Positions 26,426 through 36,345 are shown, numbered from the stretch's first letter. The stretch is 64,000 nt of DNA from Prochlorococcus_E sp000760215 (GCF_047303175.1 NZ_CP138945.1); one strand, 5' to 3'. Made by a program: numbers and translations. The notes: a model not told the origin generated them from the letters alone.

Positions 26426-27583
26426 TTAGTCGAATATATTGTAAAGAGCATAGCCTCCAAGGACTGGTCTTGAGATTTCGCCAATAACCTCTGAAGCAGT
26501 TCCTAAAGCAGATTTTCTAACATTAATAACATCACCACTCATTAATATTGGGTTTTTAGCTGTATTAATGGGGGCCTTTGCATCATACCTGAATTGATTT
26601 CTCAATGTAGTTCCATCATCATTAAACCTTATAAACTCTATATTTCCAGTCATCAGTTTTTTCCCTCCACTTGAATATATAGCTTGTATAAGTCCTGATC
26701 CTTGTCTAATTTTTGATGCTCCAGCTCTTTCAACATTTCCAGTTATAAAAACAGTTATATATTCAGGGCTCAAATTGGTTTTATTTGCTTTAAGTATTTG
26801 ATCTTTTAATACCTTTTCTGATCTGGAAATGATTATAGTATCTCCATCAAAAATTCTTATATTCTGAGATTGATCTCCATTTGTAAGAAGCTTCAATAAA
26901 TTTATAGTTGTTTTAATTTTACCACCACCACTGCTCCTAGCATTGTTTCTTATAATTGAAATTTCTGAAAGGTTTGCATTTGGTGTGACACCGCTAGAAA
27001 TCCTTATTGCATCAAATATTCGTGGTGCATAGTCTACACTCGCTATTGAACTGGCAGCTTGGTCAATTGTTTGAGCTTGAATCCTTTCCTCCTGACTGAA
27101 ACCACCTAAAGAACTAGTAGGAGTTCCAAGATTTCCTGTATTACCTCCTTTAAAGGTATACAAGCCAGGTCTTTTGACCTCTCCTGAAATATAAACTCTC
27201 ATAGGCCTGTATCTGACTACCTGTATTTCTATCTTTGGATCGATTATGAACTCATCATAACTTTGGAGCAATGCGTTTCTAAGCTCGTTAACTGTTAGCC
27301 CCTCGGCCTGCAAACTCCCAACTTCAGGAAGATACATTAGGCCATCGGGACCAACTGAATAACTAGCATTAAATTGAGGCAACCCAATAAATGATATAAA
27401 CAATACATCGCCAGAACCAAGTATATATTGGGGCTTATCGATAAATAGCTTAGAATTATTTAAATCAGTATTGGCATCATTATTTGTATTTGCATAAAGA
27501 ATTCCCCTTGAAGTAATACCAAGTAAAAGTACTAACAAAAGGGCTACTCGATTAAATAAAAGCAATTTTGAAAGCTTAATCAT
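26426..27583 (-). CDS. Wza-like polysaccharide export protein (Poly_export/SLBB)
   Basis: A 385-residue periplasmic/outer-membrane export protein. The N-terminal hydrophobic segment (about 6-27) is a signal peptide without an obvious lipobox cysteine. The Poly_export domain has QYILGSGDVLFISFIGLPQF and SVGPDGLMYLPEVGSLQAEG. Two SLBB-type units follow, RVYISGEVKRPGLYTFKGG and VFITGNVERAGASKIRQGSG. Paired with the Wzz-like gene, it would form the export conduit for capsule or exopolysaccharide. It is the first gene of the pair; its promoter must lie in the 600-base spacer before tRNA-Ala. Confidence 0.9.
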   Translation of the reverse strand: MIKLSKLLLFNRVALLLVLLLGITSRGILYANTNNDANTDLNNSKLFIDKPQYILGSGDVLFISFIGLPQFNASYSVGPDGLMYLPEVGSLQAEGLTVNELRNALLQSYDEFIIDPKIEIQVVRYRPMRVYISGEVKRPGLYTFKGGNTGNLGTPTSSLGGFSQEERIQAQTIDQAASSIASVDYAPRIFDAIRISSGVTPNANLSEISIIRNNARSSGGGKIKTTINLLKLLTNGDQSQNIRIFDGDTIIISRSEKVLKDQILKANKTNLSPEYITVFITGNVERAGASKIRQGSGLIQAIYSSGGKKLMTGNIEFIRFNDDGTTLRNQFRYDAKAPINTAKNPILMSGDVINVRKSALGTASEVIGEISRPVLGGYALYNIFD

Positions 27584-28192
27584 AAAAAAATAGTATTAAT
27601 AAGATTAATCTGGGAGTACGTTTTCAAAACAATCAGCTTCAGGAACGAATATAACATATAGGATTTCTCTTGGGAGCACTTGTTCTTTTTTGCAAGTATT
27701 AGGAAAATTCTATATAAATTTTTGCGGCTACAAGCCAACGTTTTAATTTTATTAGAAAAGGCAGAAAAAGTACTGGAGTCCTTTACAACATTTATTTTGT
27801 AGTCTATTGCAGGAGCTTAAAATTGAGTTAATTAGTAACTTAGTTGGAATTGAAAAACAGTAAAGAATTAAATATAATTATACTAATCAAAGGCCTAAAT
27901 GGCTGACTTGAAAAAGTTATTAACAGCTCACATCAAAAGACTTAAAGGCTTAAGATAAAGACTGTTTAACGTAATTTGGACATAATTTATTTTGAGTTTT
28001 TGAAAGATGGAACTTATCAAAATAAAAATCACTTGTCTTAATGATGTTTTATATAATGACCTCTTCTCTGGTCAGATGTAGTATATTCTATAGTAATTCG
28101 AAATCTATTTGACACATTAACAAGTGACAGTTAGTTCAAAATGGTCATCAAACCAAAGTGAATCTTTCTTTATAGTCACTTAAAAGCATCCT
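27584..28192. other. Spacer between the Wza-like gene and tRNA-Ala
   Basis: About 610 A+T-rich bases. I read both strands and saw no ORF with convincing coding character. It must contain the promoter of the Wza/Wzz pair (minus strand) and that of the tRNA (plus strand). Confidence 0.5.
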
Positions 28193-28265
28193 GGGGCCAT
28201 AGCTCAGCTGGTAGAGCACCTGCATGGCATGCAGGGGGTCAGCGGTTCGAGTCCGCTTGGCTCCA
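28193..28265 (+). tRNA. tRNA-Ala (anticodon GGC)
   Basis: A full cloverleaf of 73 bases. The acceptor arm GGGGCCA pairs with TGGCTCC (one G-T), with discriminator A. The D arm is GCTCAGCTGGTAGAGC, the anticodon stem CCTGC/GCAGG encloses the loop ATGGCAT with anticodon GGC, and the T arm contains GGTTCGAGTCC. The 3' CCA is not encoded. It stands at the left border of the glycan island; no copy of its 3' end was noticed elsewhere in the window. Confidence 0.97.
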
Positions 28266-28703
28266 TAGAAATTTAAAGCTATGATTAGCTATTTGATTAG
28301 GCTAGTTAGAGAAGAATTGATTAGGCTTATTTTCGAGTTAAGTTCTAAGCTATTTTGATATAGTAATTACTCTAATAGCATTGGGAAATAGGAAGTATCA
28401 AAAGCCATAGTAATTGCCATGAGAATTAAAAGATATTTAAAATGTCTAGCATAGTATTACTAGTTATAGTTAAAATAAACAAATCATGTATATTGCTTAT
28501 CGCTGAAGATCAATGTACTCTTCTATACTGCCGAATTGCAACTTAAATGAATCAAATAAAGCTTAATAAATGCAATTACTGGATTATCTGCTCAAGATCC
28601 GAAAGTCTACGTACATCGAATACTCCCACTAAATTAATCACTCTATTAATTAGACTAATTTTTGAAAGAAGTTTCGCAGAGTTATTTTACAATAGATAAA
28701 ATC
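28266..28703. other. Spacer between tRNA-Ala and the first island gene
   Basis: About 440 A+T-rich bases, where a genomic-island boundary might be expected. No ORF, integrase remnant or repeat of the tRNA end was seen by eye. It presumably holds the promoter of the ABC transporter gene. Confidence 0.45.
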
Positions 28704-30431
28704 ATGGATATACTAATAAAGTTATTAACAATTTATAAGCATTTCTTTTTTGCAGGAAATATTAAAAGGAATTTAAGACTCTGCTTCTATGCTTTTATAT
28801 TGTTACCTTTTCAATCACTGCTAGAAGTCTACACAATTTCGTTATTAGCTTCAATATTAACAGGAAGTGCTTTGACAATATTGATAATACCAAAAATATT
28901 TTCTTTTGAATTTATCAACGTGGGCATTAATCTCTTAGTTAGTTCTATAACTTTGTATATTCTACGTTACAAGAATCTCTCAATACAACACATAGTATCA
29001 AGAGATGTAGTCATCAATATGCAAGTAAAAATATATGAAAAAATGGTAAGCAACGGGAAAGAACCTAATCATTTAGGGAAAGGAGATTCTGATAGTAATT
29101 CCTTAAATTTAGACAGCAATTTAAATAATGTATTGCAAAATGAATTATTTATATTCTATAGAGACATTTGCATTCCTACTCTAAGATTATTCTCAAACTT
29201 TATAATTCTCTTAGCTGTTGTATTTTATTGCATATACTCTTCAGGAATAATCTTCCTACCAATCTTCTCATCATCTTTGATTTATTACTTTATATACTAC
29301 AGTTTAAAGGCAAGAAACACAATAAATACATCAAGTAATTTTATCAAAAGTCAATCTAATAATACTGGTATTATTAGATATATTTTCTCTAATATACAGA
29401 GTTTTATATACTCAAATATATCTACTAAATTAACAACGAAGAGCATTAGAGAGTTTAATAATCAGCTTAACAATTATTATATTTTGGGTAAAGGGGTTTT
29501 CTCTACTATATACCAACTAGAGCTTTTATTTATTTTTATAGTGATAATAGTTTTATTTTGGAGCAAAACGTTAAATTATTCATTAGGTGTTTCTTCAATT
29601 CTAGTTGCTCTAATTGGTCTTCAGAAGACATTCCGTACATCACAACAAATTGCAAATTCCTTCACTGTTTTCCTTAATAATTCCAAGACTATAGATAATA
29701 TTTTTGAGCTTTTATTTAAAAGTCAGTTTGATAATCTTAAGACAAACTATTATACATCAAATCAATTTATAAGGTTCGATAAGAGAAAAAGTATATATAC
29801 TCTTGAAGGCAGACTAAGCTTAGATTTCCTTAGTAAAAAGAAATCATTAGAAACGAGAATCTACCAAAGTGATTTTGGATTCAATTTTACATCTGATCAG
29901 CCTGTTCATATATCAGCTCCATCTGGTTTTGGGAAAACATTGATATTAAAGAGATTATTAAATTCACCTGTTAATGTATTGAATAGAGAATTAAAAGGCG
30001 AGACTAGATTAGTTAATCAAAAAAATATACTTCTTAAAGATATTGCCTTTTATTTACCTCAGTCTCAGCAATTACCACCTTTAGTTATTTCAGATTTCCT
30101 ACCTGGGTTAGAAAAGAGTCACATTGATGATTTGTTGAATTTGTTTAAATTTCCCAGAAGTATTATTGAAAACTTTAGGATAAAAGATTACAACAAATTT
30201 TTAATAAACTCACTGTCATTAAGTGGTGGAGAGGTGCAAAGATTATGGATAATAAAAGCAATATCAGAAAAACCAAAAATTTTAATATTAGATGAGCCAT
30301 TCTCAGCACTTAATTCTGAGATGATCCATGATATTTCTAAATTATTACCAACATTACTACCTCCATCAACAATAGTAATTATAACTTCCCATGTTAAACT
30401 GAGTGAGTGCTACAAGGTCATTAAACTTTAA
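28704..30431 (+). CDS. ABC transporter, fused membrane and ATPase domains
   Basis: A protein of about 575 residues with an N-terminal set of five to six membrane spans and a C-terminal ATPase domain. Walker A is APSGFGKT (the usual first Gly is Ala), the signature is SLSGGEVQRLWI and Walker B is ILILDEPFSAL; the H-loop is present as ITSHVKLSE. Such half-transporters flip lipid-linked sugars or export glycolipids. An in-frame TTG at 28662 would add 14 residues; ATG 28704 is preferred. It is the only plus-strand gene at the left end of the island. The substrate is inferred from context only. Confidence 0.83.
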   Translation: MDILIKLLTIYKHFFFAGNIKRNLRLCFYAFILLPFQSLLEVYTISLLASILTGSALTILIIPKIFSFEFINVGINLLVSSITLYILRYKNLSIQHIVSRDVVINMQVKIYEKMVSNGKEPNHLGKGDSDSNSLNLDSNLNNVLQNELFIFYRDICIPTLRLFSNFIILLAVVFYCIYSSGIIFLPIFSSSLIYYFIYYSLKARNTINTSSNFIKSQSNNTGIIRYIFSNIQSFIYSNISTKLTTKSIREFNNQLNNYYILGKGVFSTIYQLELLFIFIVIIVLFWSKTLNYSLGVSSILVALIGLQKTFRTSQQIANSFTVFLNNSKTIDNIFELLFKSQFDNLKTNYYTSNQFIRFDKRKSIYTLEGRLSLDFLSKKKSLETRIYQSDFGFNFTSDQPVHISAPSGFGKTLILKRLLNSPVNVLNRELKGETRLVNQKNILLKDIAFYLPQSQQLPPLVISDFLPGLEKSHIDDLLNLFKFPRSIIENFRIKDYNKFLINSLSLSGGEVQRLWIIKAISEKPKILILDEPFSALNSEMIHDISKLLPTLLPPSTIVIITSHVKLSECYKVIKL

Positions 30432-30505
30432 ATCTATTTTATTATTAATATGCTTAGTAACTGATAGAGGAGTATGAACAATTAGATATAAATCAGCTTT
30501 AATTT

Positions 30506-31258
30506 TCACCACATAAAACCCTTTTCTATTAGAATGCAGTTTCTATTAATTTCCTGAGATCCAGTTATTTCTTTCATGGTAAAAATAATTTCTTCTGTAG
30601 TTAGATTTACTAAGTCATTATAATTATACATTTCTATAAGTTTCTTTAATTTGGTTAAATCATCTGATGTATCTAAACAATATCTTAGACCCTTAGCTTG
30701 CCAATAATTAGGGCATGGAATACTCTCCCTACCACACAACTTTTCCAATGCAAATATAACATGTTCTTTATCATTTTTATTATTATCAAGTAAGGAATTA
30801 GCCTTTCTCAAATATTCTGAGGATATTACGCTTACAATTGTTCCATTAGGCCAATTGAGATCATAATAACAACTTCCGAAAACAATTTTATTTTTCATTA
30901 CATAATCTATAGCGTAATTAATGACGTCATGTCCTACTAGAGGGTTATCTCCTGTAACCCTAACTATCCATTGAAATTCTTGTAATTTCCTTGAAATATC
31001 ATCAAATCTAAGAAGGACATTATCCTCTTCTTCATTTGTGAAAGTTTCTATATCCAAACTATTGGCAATATTAATTATTTTTTGATTCGATAGAGTTGAT
31101 CCAGTCGAAACAACTACTTTATCAAGGCTTTTTGATCTACTTACCCTATCAATACAAACCTCTAATGCTGTCTTGCCTTTAATTAGTTCAAAGATAGATT
31201 TCCCTGGAAGTCGTTTTGATGAATATCTTGCTTGAATTATACAAAGAATTTTCACCAT
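30506..31258 (-). CDS. SpsF/NeuA-type cytidylyltransferase
   Basis: A 250-residue nucleotidyltransferase of the acylneuraminate cytidylyltransferase/SpsF family. The nucleotide-binding loop is IIQARYSSKRLPGKSI at about 7-22, followed by VVSTGSTLSNQKI and the metal-site region WIVRVTGDNPLVGHDVIN. These enzymes activate a sugar as its CMP derivative. The gene overlaps the SDR gene by 7 bases, and with the NeuB-like synthase upstream it forms a nonulosonate-type module. The actual sugar cannot be decided from sequence. Confidence 0.82.
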   Translation of the reverse strand: MVKILCIIQARYSSKRLPGKSIFELIKGKTALEVCIDRVSRSKSLDKVVVSTGSTLSNQKIINIANSLDIETFTNEEEDNVLLRFDDISRKLQEFQWIVRVTGDNPLVGHDVINYAIDYVMKNKIVFGSCYYDLNWPNGTIVSVISSEYLRKANSLLDNNKNDKEHVIFALEKLCGRESIPCPNYWQAKGLRYCLDTSDDLTKLKKLIEMYNYNDLVNLTTEEIIFTMKEITGSQEINRNCILIEKGFMW

Positions 31259-31986
31259 ATACTCCAGCCCCCATCAATAACCAATTCACTACCATTCATA
31301 TAAGTATTACGCTTATCCAGTAGAAGCTCTACAGCAGGTAGAAGCTCCTCTAATTTCATCATTCTATTAATTGGAGTTAAAGAGGAGAATTTTTTAATGA
31401 ACTCAGTTTCATGATTATTAAGTACTCCATGTGGAGCAATTGTATTTGTTCTGATTCCGAACTGAATCCAATTTGCTGCTAAGTATTTTGTCAGCATATG
31501 AACTCCACCTTTACTTGCTGAGTAGCAAGCAGGGTTACCCATACTATTGTTCTTATAAAGATTGGGGTTAGAAGATATTCGCCCATAAGTAGATCCAAAG
31601 TTTACTATAGAGATATCTGAAAACTCAGGTCTCCTATAATTCTTTATGCCCAAACACATATAATATAATCCATTCAAGTTAGCATCAATTACTGATTTCC
31701 ATAATTCAATATCATCCTCACTTTCTTTTGATAAAAAGCCTTTTGGTTTATATTGATGACAATTTATTAAAGCTGTCAAATCAATCTCCTTCTTAGATAT
31801 TCTTTCATAAAGTATTTCAACCTCTTTATCATTACTAATATCGACTGAGTTATAATAAAATCTTTCATCTTGTACAGAAGAGTAGTCTGAGATATCAACT
31901 CCTATAACAAACTCTTTCTTAGCCAATAATGATTTAACTAAGAAAGATCCAATAAGACCATTTGATCCAGTTACGATTATAGCCAT
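31252..31986 (-). CDS. Short-chain dehydrogenase/reductase
   Basis: A 244-residue SDR. The cofactor site is VTGSNGLIGSFL at about 4-15, and the active site has Ser in NFGSTYGR and the YxxxK motif in ACYSASKGG. It is similar in kind to PtmA-type oxidoreductases, which occur with cytidylyltransferase and Gfo/Idh genes in legionaminic-acid clusters. It overlaps both neighbours by 7 and 10 bases, so the three are translated as a unit. The substrate is inferred to be a nucleotide- or nonulosonate-related sugar. Confidence 0.82.
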   Translation of the reverse strand: MAIIVTGSNGLIGSFLVKSLLAKKEFVIGVDISDYSSVQDERFYYNSVDISNDKEVEILYERISKKEIDLTALINCHQYKPKGFLSKESEDDIELWKSVIDANLNGLYYMCLGIKNYRRPEFSDISIVNFGSTYGRISSNPNLYKNNSMGNPACYSASKGGVHMLTKYLAANWIQFGIRTNTIAPHGVLNNHETEFIKKFSSLTPINRMMKLEELLPAVELLLDKRNTYMNGSELVIDGGWSIW

Positions 31987-32891
31987 TCTTTAATTCTTTT
32001 ACAAAATCTTGCAATCACTATACCATCTGATCCTCTTGCTGTGATTTGCTTTCCTCCTTTTAATATTTCATCCCACATACTTTCATATGTGTTTGACCAT
32101 GATTCAAAGTCTTCAAAATTATCTAAATTAAAAATATAAGGGATTTTATTATTGGTTTTAATAAGCTCTATAAACCTTTTTCTTATAGGAGAAACTAATG
32201 AAAGTGAAATAAATGCTTTAATTTCTGATTTACTATGGATTAGATTTATTTCAATACTGTCTTCTATTTTTGAGGACTTGGGGTTCAACAGCTCTTTCTT
32301 ATTAAGAATAAACCAGTCATCCTGAGAAGTTTTTGTTATGTATAAAAGCAAATCTATTTCATGACAACTTATATTTAAAGCACCCCCATGATCAGGATCA
32401 ATTACATAATTTGTTAGGGACCTCTCTCCATACCAATTAAAAGGATTATCATGGAAAAATAGTTTTATTGATTGTATTTCCGAATATGAATCTTCTATTA
32501 TATCTTTGATTTTTTGAACATTTGGATTATATCTTACATTAAATAAAGTATAGAATTTTCTTTTTCTAAATTTATCAAGAATATTTATATCATATTCATT
32601 CCAACTTAATAAAGGTTTCTCTACAGCTATTAATGAATTATCTCTCGTTGCTATGTAGCTTATTTCAAGATCGACCTTGCGATTTTCAGGTGATCCTGCT
32701 ATTACTGATAAGTCAAAATAATTATGATACTTTTTGGGTAGGAAATCCATATAAGATAAAAATATAAGGTTTTTAATTGTTCCATGATGTTTACGAGTTC
32801 GACTTAAATGAATGCAATGAATGCCTTTAGATTGAAGTATATTAGAGTGCCTTTGTGCTATAGAGCCTGTGCCTATTATTAAAGCTTTCAT
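31977..32891 (-). CDS. Gfo/Idh/MocA-type oxidoreductase
   Basis: A 304-residue NAD(P)-dependent sugar oxidoreductase. The Rossmann motif is IIGTGSIAQRHSNIL at about 4-18 and the family's EKPLLSW lies near 110-116; the C-terminal domain contains GGALNISCHEIDLLLYI with the conserved His/Asp pair. PtmF-like proteins in nonulosonate loci have this layout. The stop overlaps the SDR start by 10 bases. The 109-base spacer to the next gene shows no feature. Confidence 0.84.
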   Translation of the reverse strand: MKALIIGTGSIAQRHSNILQSKGIHCIHLSRTRKHHGTIKNLIFLSYMDFLPKKYHNYFDLSVIAGSPENRKVDLEISYIATRDNSLIAVEKPLLSWNEYDINILDKFRKRKFYTLFNVRYNPNVQKIKDIIEDSYSEIQSIKLFFHDNPFNWYGERSLTNYVIDPDHGGALNISCHEIDLLLYITKTSQDDWFILNKKELLNPKSSKIEDSIEINLIHSKSEIKAFISLSLVSPIRKRFIELIKTNNKIPYIFNLDNFEDFESWSNTYESMWDEILKGGKQITARGSDGIVIARFCKRIKEWL

Positions 32892-33000
32892 ATAATTAAA
32901 TTTATAACTAGTGACTTAAAACTTTTAATCACAATAAATCTTTATCTACTAACAAGATAATTATATACATCAAATCTATACATGACTAATCAAGCATATA

Positions 33001-33651
33001 CTAATCATGACTTTTATCATAAGTTCGTTTTTGCTCATACTCAGATGTTAACGACATAGAATGTTGTCTATACCTATACAAGGGTAGAGGTAAATGTAGG
33101 GAGTTTATACCATTAGCATTTAATCTTGATGCAAATTCTCTCTCTTCTCCAATACGAAGAGATTCATATAAACCATGCCTAGCAAAAACACTTTTTCTAA
33201 CTAATCTTGCGCATGCTATAGGTTTTTCGCAGGCATTAATCCTTGATGACTTTTGATCATTATCATCTACATACACATAATCTGAATATACAATGTCAAT
33301 ATCAGGTCTTAATTCTAATGCTACTGTAAGCGTTTGAATTGTTAAAGGGTGAATATAGTCATCTGAGTCTAATAGAAAAATATATCTACCTCTTGCCATT
33401 GATATTGCTTTATTACGAGCAAAGCCAACACCAACATTTAAAGTATTGGTTATAATCTTTATCAACTTATTATCACTGTACAGAAAACCTAGTATTTCAT
33501 TAGTTGAATCTGTAGATGCATCATCGCAAACCACAACTTCATAGTTAATTTCTGTTTCTTGCATAATACAAGAATTAATACATGCCTCTATATATGACTG
33601 CGAATTGTAAGCAGGTATTACTATTGAAACGTGTGGATGCATATTTTTCAT
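33001..33651 (-). CDS. Family 2 glycosyltransferase
   Basis: A short GT-A glycosyltransferase of 216 residues. VSIVIPAYNSQSYIEACINS opens the domain, VVCDDASTDSTNEIL forms the nucleotide site, and the DxD-like metal site is FLLDSDDYIHP. The acceptor region has REFASRLNANGINSLHLP. It lacks a C-terminal membrane or extension domain, so it is close to a minimal GT2. The ATG lies directly at the stop of the NeuB-like gene (one-base overlap), so they are co-translated; a nonulosonate or neighbouring residue is a plausible donor. Confidence 0.87.
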   Translation of the reverse strand: MKNMHPHVSIVIPAYNSQSYIEACINSCIMQETEINYEVVVCDDASTDSTNEILGFLYSDNKLIKIITNTLNVGVGFARNKAISMARGRYIFLLDSDDYIHPLTIQTLTVALELRPDIDIVYSDYVYVDDNDQKSSRINACEKPIACARLVRKSVFARHGLYESLRIGEEREFASRLNANGINSLHLPLPLYRYRQHSMSLTSEYEQKRTYDKSHD

Positions 33652-34688
33652 TATTCTATAACTTCCATTGATAAAGAATCACCCTTAATCAGATCTACAA
33701 TTGTACTCTTACCAAGAACATTATCGATATGTATTGGTAATAAAGAGTTTGTAGGTCTAAGAATAGCTATGTGGTGGCCCTCTAATCTAGTTCCTGCTGG
33801 AATTGCTTTAGCTGCATATAGGCCTCGACGAGCATGTAATCTGGCCATCTCTTGACTCTTTAAATCAGGAATTCCCTCTCCAAGCAACTTAATTAATTTC
33901 TTTTCCCTTATTCTTAACTCTAATAAATCTTCTGCTGTCATTGCGTGGTAATGGTCATTTCCTGCCTTTATTCGTGAGGTAGTAAAATGCTTTTCTATAA
34001 ATACTGCTCCCGAAGTAATAGCAGCCAAAATACAGTCAAAGCCTTCAGGTACTGGAACGTGGCAAGAATAACCAATACTAATATTCTGATCGGCAAAATG
34101 ATCCTTTAGAGTTGATACCATTGAAATATTTGCATTATCAATTTCACATGGATAGTTAAGAACACAATGAAGTACCGTTAAATGTATCTTTGTATTTTTT
34201 ATTATATGATTAACTGTGTAATCTATTTCATCAATTGTACTTGCACCTGTAGATAAAACTATAGGTTTATTTTTTTCTATTATATGATCTATTAAAGGCA
34301 AATTTGTAATATCTGATGAGCTGATCTTATGAAAAGGTACATAAGGGTCAAAGGTATCAATTAAATCTGGATCAAAGCAGGTAACAACAAAGTCCAAGTG
34401 ATATTTTTTACATGCTTCAATCAAAGGTTTGTAAAAGTCAAGATCATTTTGCTCAAGTCGTTTAAATAAAGAGTATTGAGTTCTTTCTGACTCTTTATCT
34501 GTATCCCAATAAGCTGGAGAATGTTGTGCTGCTAATTTATCTGCTTCATAACATTGAAATTTGACACCACTTGCTCCTGCAATGGAAGCGGTCTTAATCA
34601 TCTCCAGAGCCAGGTCTAATGACCCTCCATGATTAACTCCAATCTCAGCTAGCATATAAGCAGGTTTCATACAAGTGATATCTAGCAT
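33651..34688 (-). CDS. NeuB/SpsE-family nonulosonic-acid synthase
   Basis: Condenses phosphoenolpyruvate with a hexosamine-type sugar to form a nine-carbon acid. The TIM barrel has YMLAEIGVNHGGSLDLALEM at about 11-30, GVKFQCYEADKLA, VLSTGASTIDEI and FIEKHFTTSR. The C-terminal antifreeze-like SAF domain contains RRGLYAAKAIPAGTRLEGHH. Length is 345 residues, normal for NeuB/SpsE. No separate sialic-acid O-acetyl or epimerase genes were seen nearby. It heads the nonulosonate-type module. Confidence 0.9.
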   Translation of the reverse strand: MLDITCMKPAYMLAEIGVNHGGSLDLALEMIKTASIAGASGVKFQCYEADKLAAQHSPAYWDTDKESERTQYSLFKRLEQNDLDFYKPLIEACKKYHLDFVVTCFDPDLIDTFDPYVPFHKISSSDITNLPLIDHIIEKNKPIVLSTGASTIDEIDYTVNHIIKNTKIHLTVLHCVLNYPCEIDNANISMVSTLKDHFADQNISIGYSCHVPVPEGFDCILAAITSGAVFIEKHFTTSRIKAGNDHYHAMTAEDLLELRIREKKLIKLLGEGIPDLKSQEMARLHARRGLYAAKAIPAGTRLEGHHIAILRPTNSLLPIHIDNVLGKSTIVDLIKGDSLSMEVIE

Positions 34689-34863
34689 TAATCAATTTAC
34701 ATTAAAATAGTGTATTTGATCAATTGAGTTGTTTAATAGTTACAGACGTAAGAACTTTATTCTAAAAATATAAAAGTGATCCCTTAGTAAACATCTGGTT
34801 AGTTGTAAAGAGAATATTACTTAGTTGAGTATAAAATTCTAATCAAGATAGAGAGTGAAAATG

Positions 34864-36345
34864 TTAAATGATATCTCTAAATGTTCCTTGTATAATATCT
34901 TCTATAGTTATTAATATCTTTCTTATAAAATGTTTAGAAAATACATTAGGACGTTTGGTTATATATATAATTAATTTTTCTGGTATGCTTAGTATTCTAG
35001 ATAGTCTAGAGACTGGCAATGTGATTGAATGCACTTTGTAAATACCATCAACCCTTTCAAAGCCATCTAGAGGATCAAAATAACTCATCAAATAATTAGC
35101 AAAGATAATTGCATTTTTGGAATCTAATATTTTAATTTTATTTAATTTACGATTATTAGCTTTTAGGAAATCGATGCAATCTATAGCAGAATTAAAGTTA
35201 TATCCTATGTTAAGTGGAGAGTATGGAGAAGGTCCTATTTGAATTAATAATTTTTTCCAATAGGAGGCCTCAAGGGAGATCGAAGACGCAAATGTAATGA
35301 CTGCATCTGCTTTGTCAAGTAAAGCATAAGAGTCAATAACACTATCAGGATCATGTACTGTAACATTATCTCTTTTTGGAAGACTTCTTATTGATTGCAA
35401 TGAAGAAGTTCTCACTCCTATTTGATTAGGATGGATTCTTATTACTATCTCAAAGTCTTCTGAAGGAAGGTTTGTAATTAACTTAAAGATTTCCTTTGAC
35501 TGTAATACTTTCCTTTGACTGATACCCCAATCATTGCCTAAAAATCTATATTCGTCATCAGAAGAAGTATAGATTACAATTAATTGCTTTGATTTATTTA
35601 ATTTTCCATAAAAACCTAACTGCTGCTTATCAGTATAAGAAGTTTCAAATGTGCTTTTCTGATTTCGTCTATCATTAAAATATTTTATAGCTACTTTGGT
35701 AGATTGTTCAGGATTTTTATAAAAGAGTAGATTAGCTCGCTTTATAGCCTCATGTGCATTATGTAAGTCTATGTTTTTATTTATATAGGGTCTATATTGC
35801 TGTCTGACATCATAAACACTAAAGTCTATTCCAGAATTTCTTGCTGCTTCCTTAGCTGCTTTACCACAAGAGTATCGACCATTAAAGATATATAACTCTT
35901 TTATATCATAAATTCTAATTATTTCCTTTATGGACTTATAGGTCTTTATAGATGCAATATGTAATCGCTTTAGAATAAATTTCCAAATACAACTTAAATC
36001 TGATATAGATTCAGCTCTAGTATGCGAGGCGACACTAGACATAGCTCCCAAGAAAAGACTGTTAGGTGTATATGTTATATCTTTAGGTTTAAACTCAGAT
36101 AAATAAATATATTTTATGCCTGAAATATTGCAAATCCTAGTAGCTCTTAACCTGCAAAAATAACAAGTAGCTGGCAAGCCTGTTGGGTTGATGCTACAAC
36201 CACCAAATTTACCATCACATATAATTCCAAGAATAGATGATTTATTGCTTATCTTTTGTAAATTTATAATATGAGCAAGATGTAGTTCTGCTACAGGTGA
36301 AAAGTTAGCTAAGCTTAGGAAGACAGCATATTCATATTTATCCAT
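34864..36345 (-). CDS. Capsule-biosynthesis-like GT-B protein with N-terminal cysteine cluster
   Basis: A 493-residue protein I cannot name. Residues 43-72 carry five cysteines spaced C-x6-C-x10-C-x2-C-x7-C within a segment with GGCSINPTGLPATCYFC, a possible metal site. The C-terminal half, with IVIRIHPNQIGVR and ITFASSISLEASYWKKLLIQ, resembles the nucleotide-binding half of KpsC/CDP-glycerol-transferase-like GT-B proteins. No membrane span is evident. It lies between the NeuB-like gene and a GT4 gene within the island, so a role in glycan assembly is inferred. Confidence 0.65.
   Translation of the reverse strand: MDKYEYAVFLSLANFSPVAELHLAHIINLQKISNKSSILGIICDGKFGGCSINPTGLPATCYFCRLRATRICNISGIKYIYLSEFKPKDITYTPNSLFLGAMSSVASHTRAESISDLSCIWKFILKRLHIASIKTYKSIKEIIRIYDIKELYIFNGRYSCGKAAKEAARNSGIDFSVYDVRQQYRPYINKNIDLHNAHEAIKRANLLFYKNPEQSTKVAIKYFNDRRNQKSTFETSYTDKQQLGFYGKLNKSKQLIVIYTSSDDEYRFLGNDWGISQRKVLQSKEIFKLITNLPSEDFEIVIRIHPNQIGVRTSSLQSIRSLPKRDNVTVHDPDSVIDSYALLDKADAVITFASSISLEASYWKKLLIQIGPSPYSPLNIGYNFNSAIDCIDFLKANNRKLNKIKILDSKNAIIFANYLMSYFDPLDGFERVDGIYKVHSITLPVSRLSRILSIPEKLIIYITKRPNVFSKHFIRKILITIEDIIQGTFRDII

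Noticed and set aside
28193..28265. Island integration by a phage-type integrase at tRNA-Ala
   Set aside because: No integrase, no direct repeat of the tRNA 3' end and no phage genes were found in the window.
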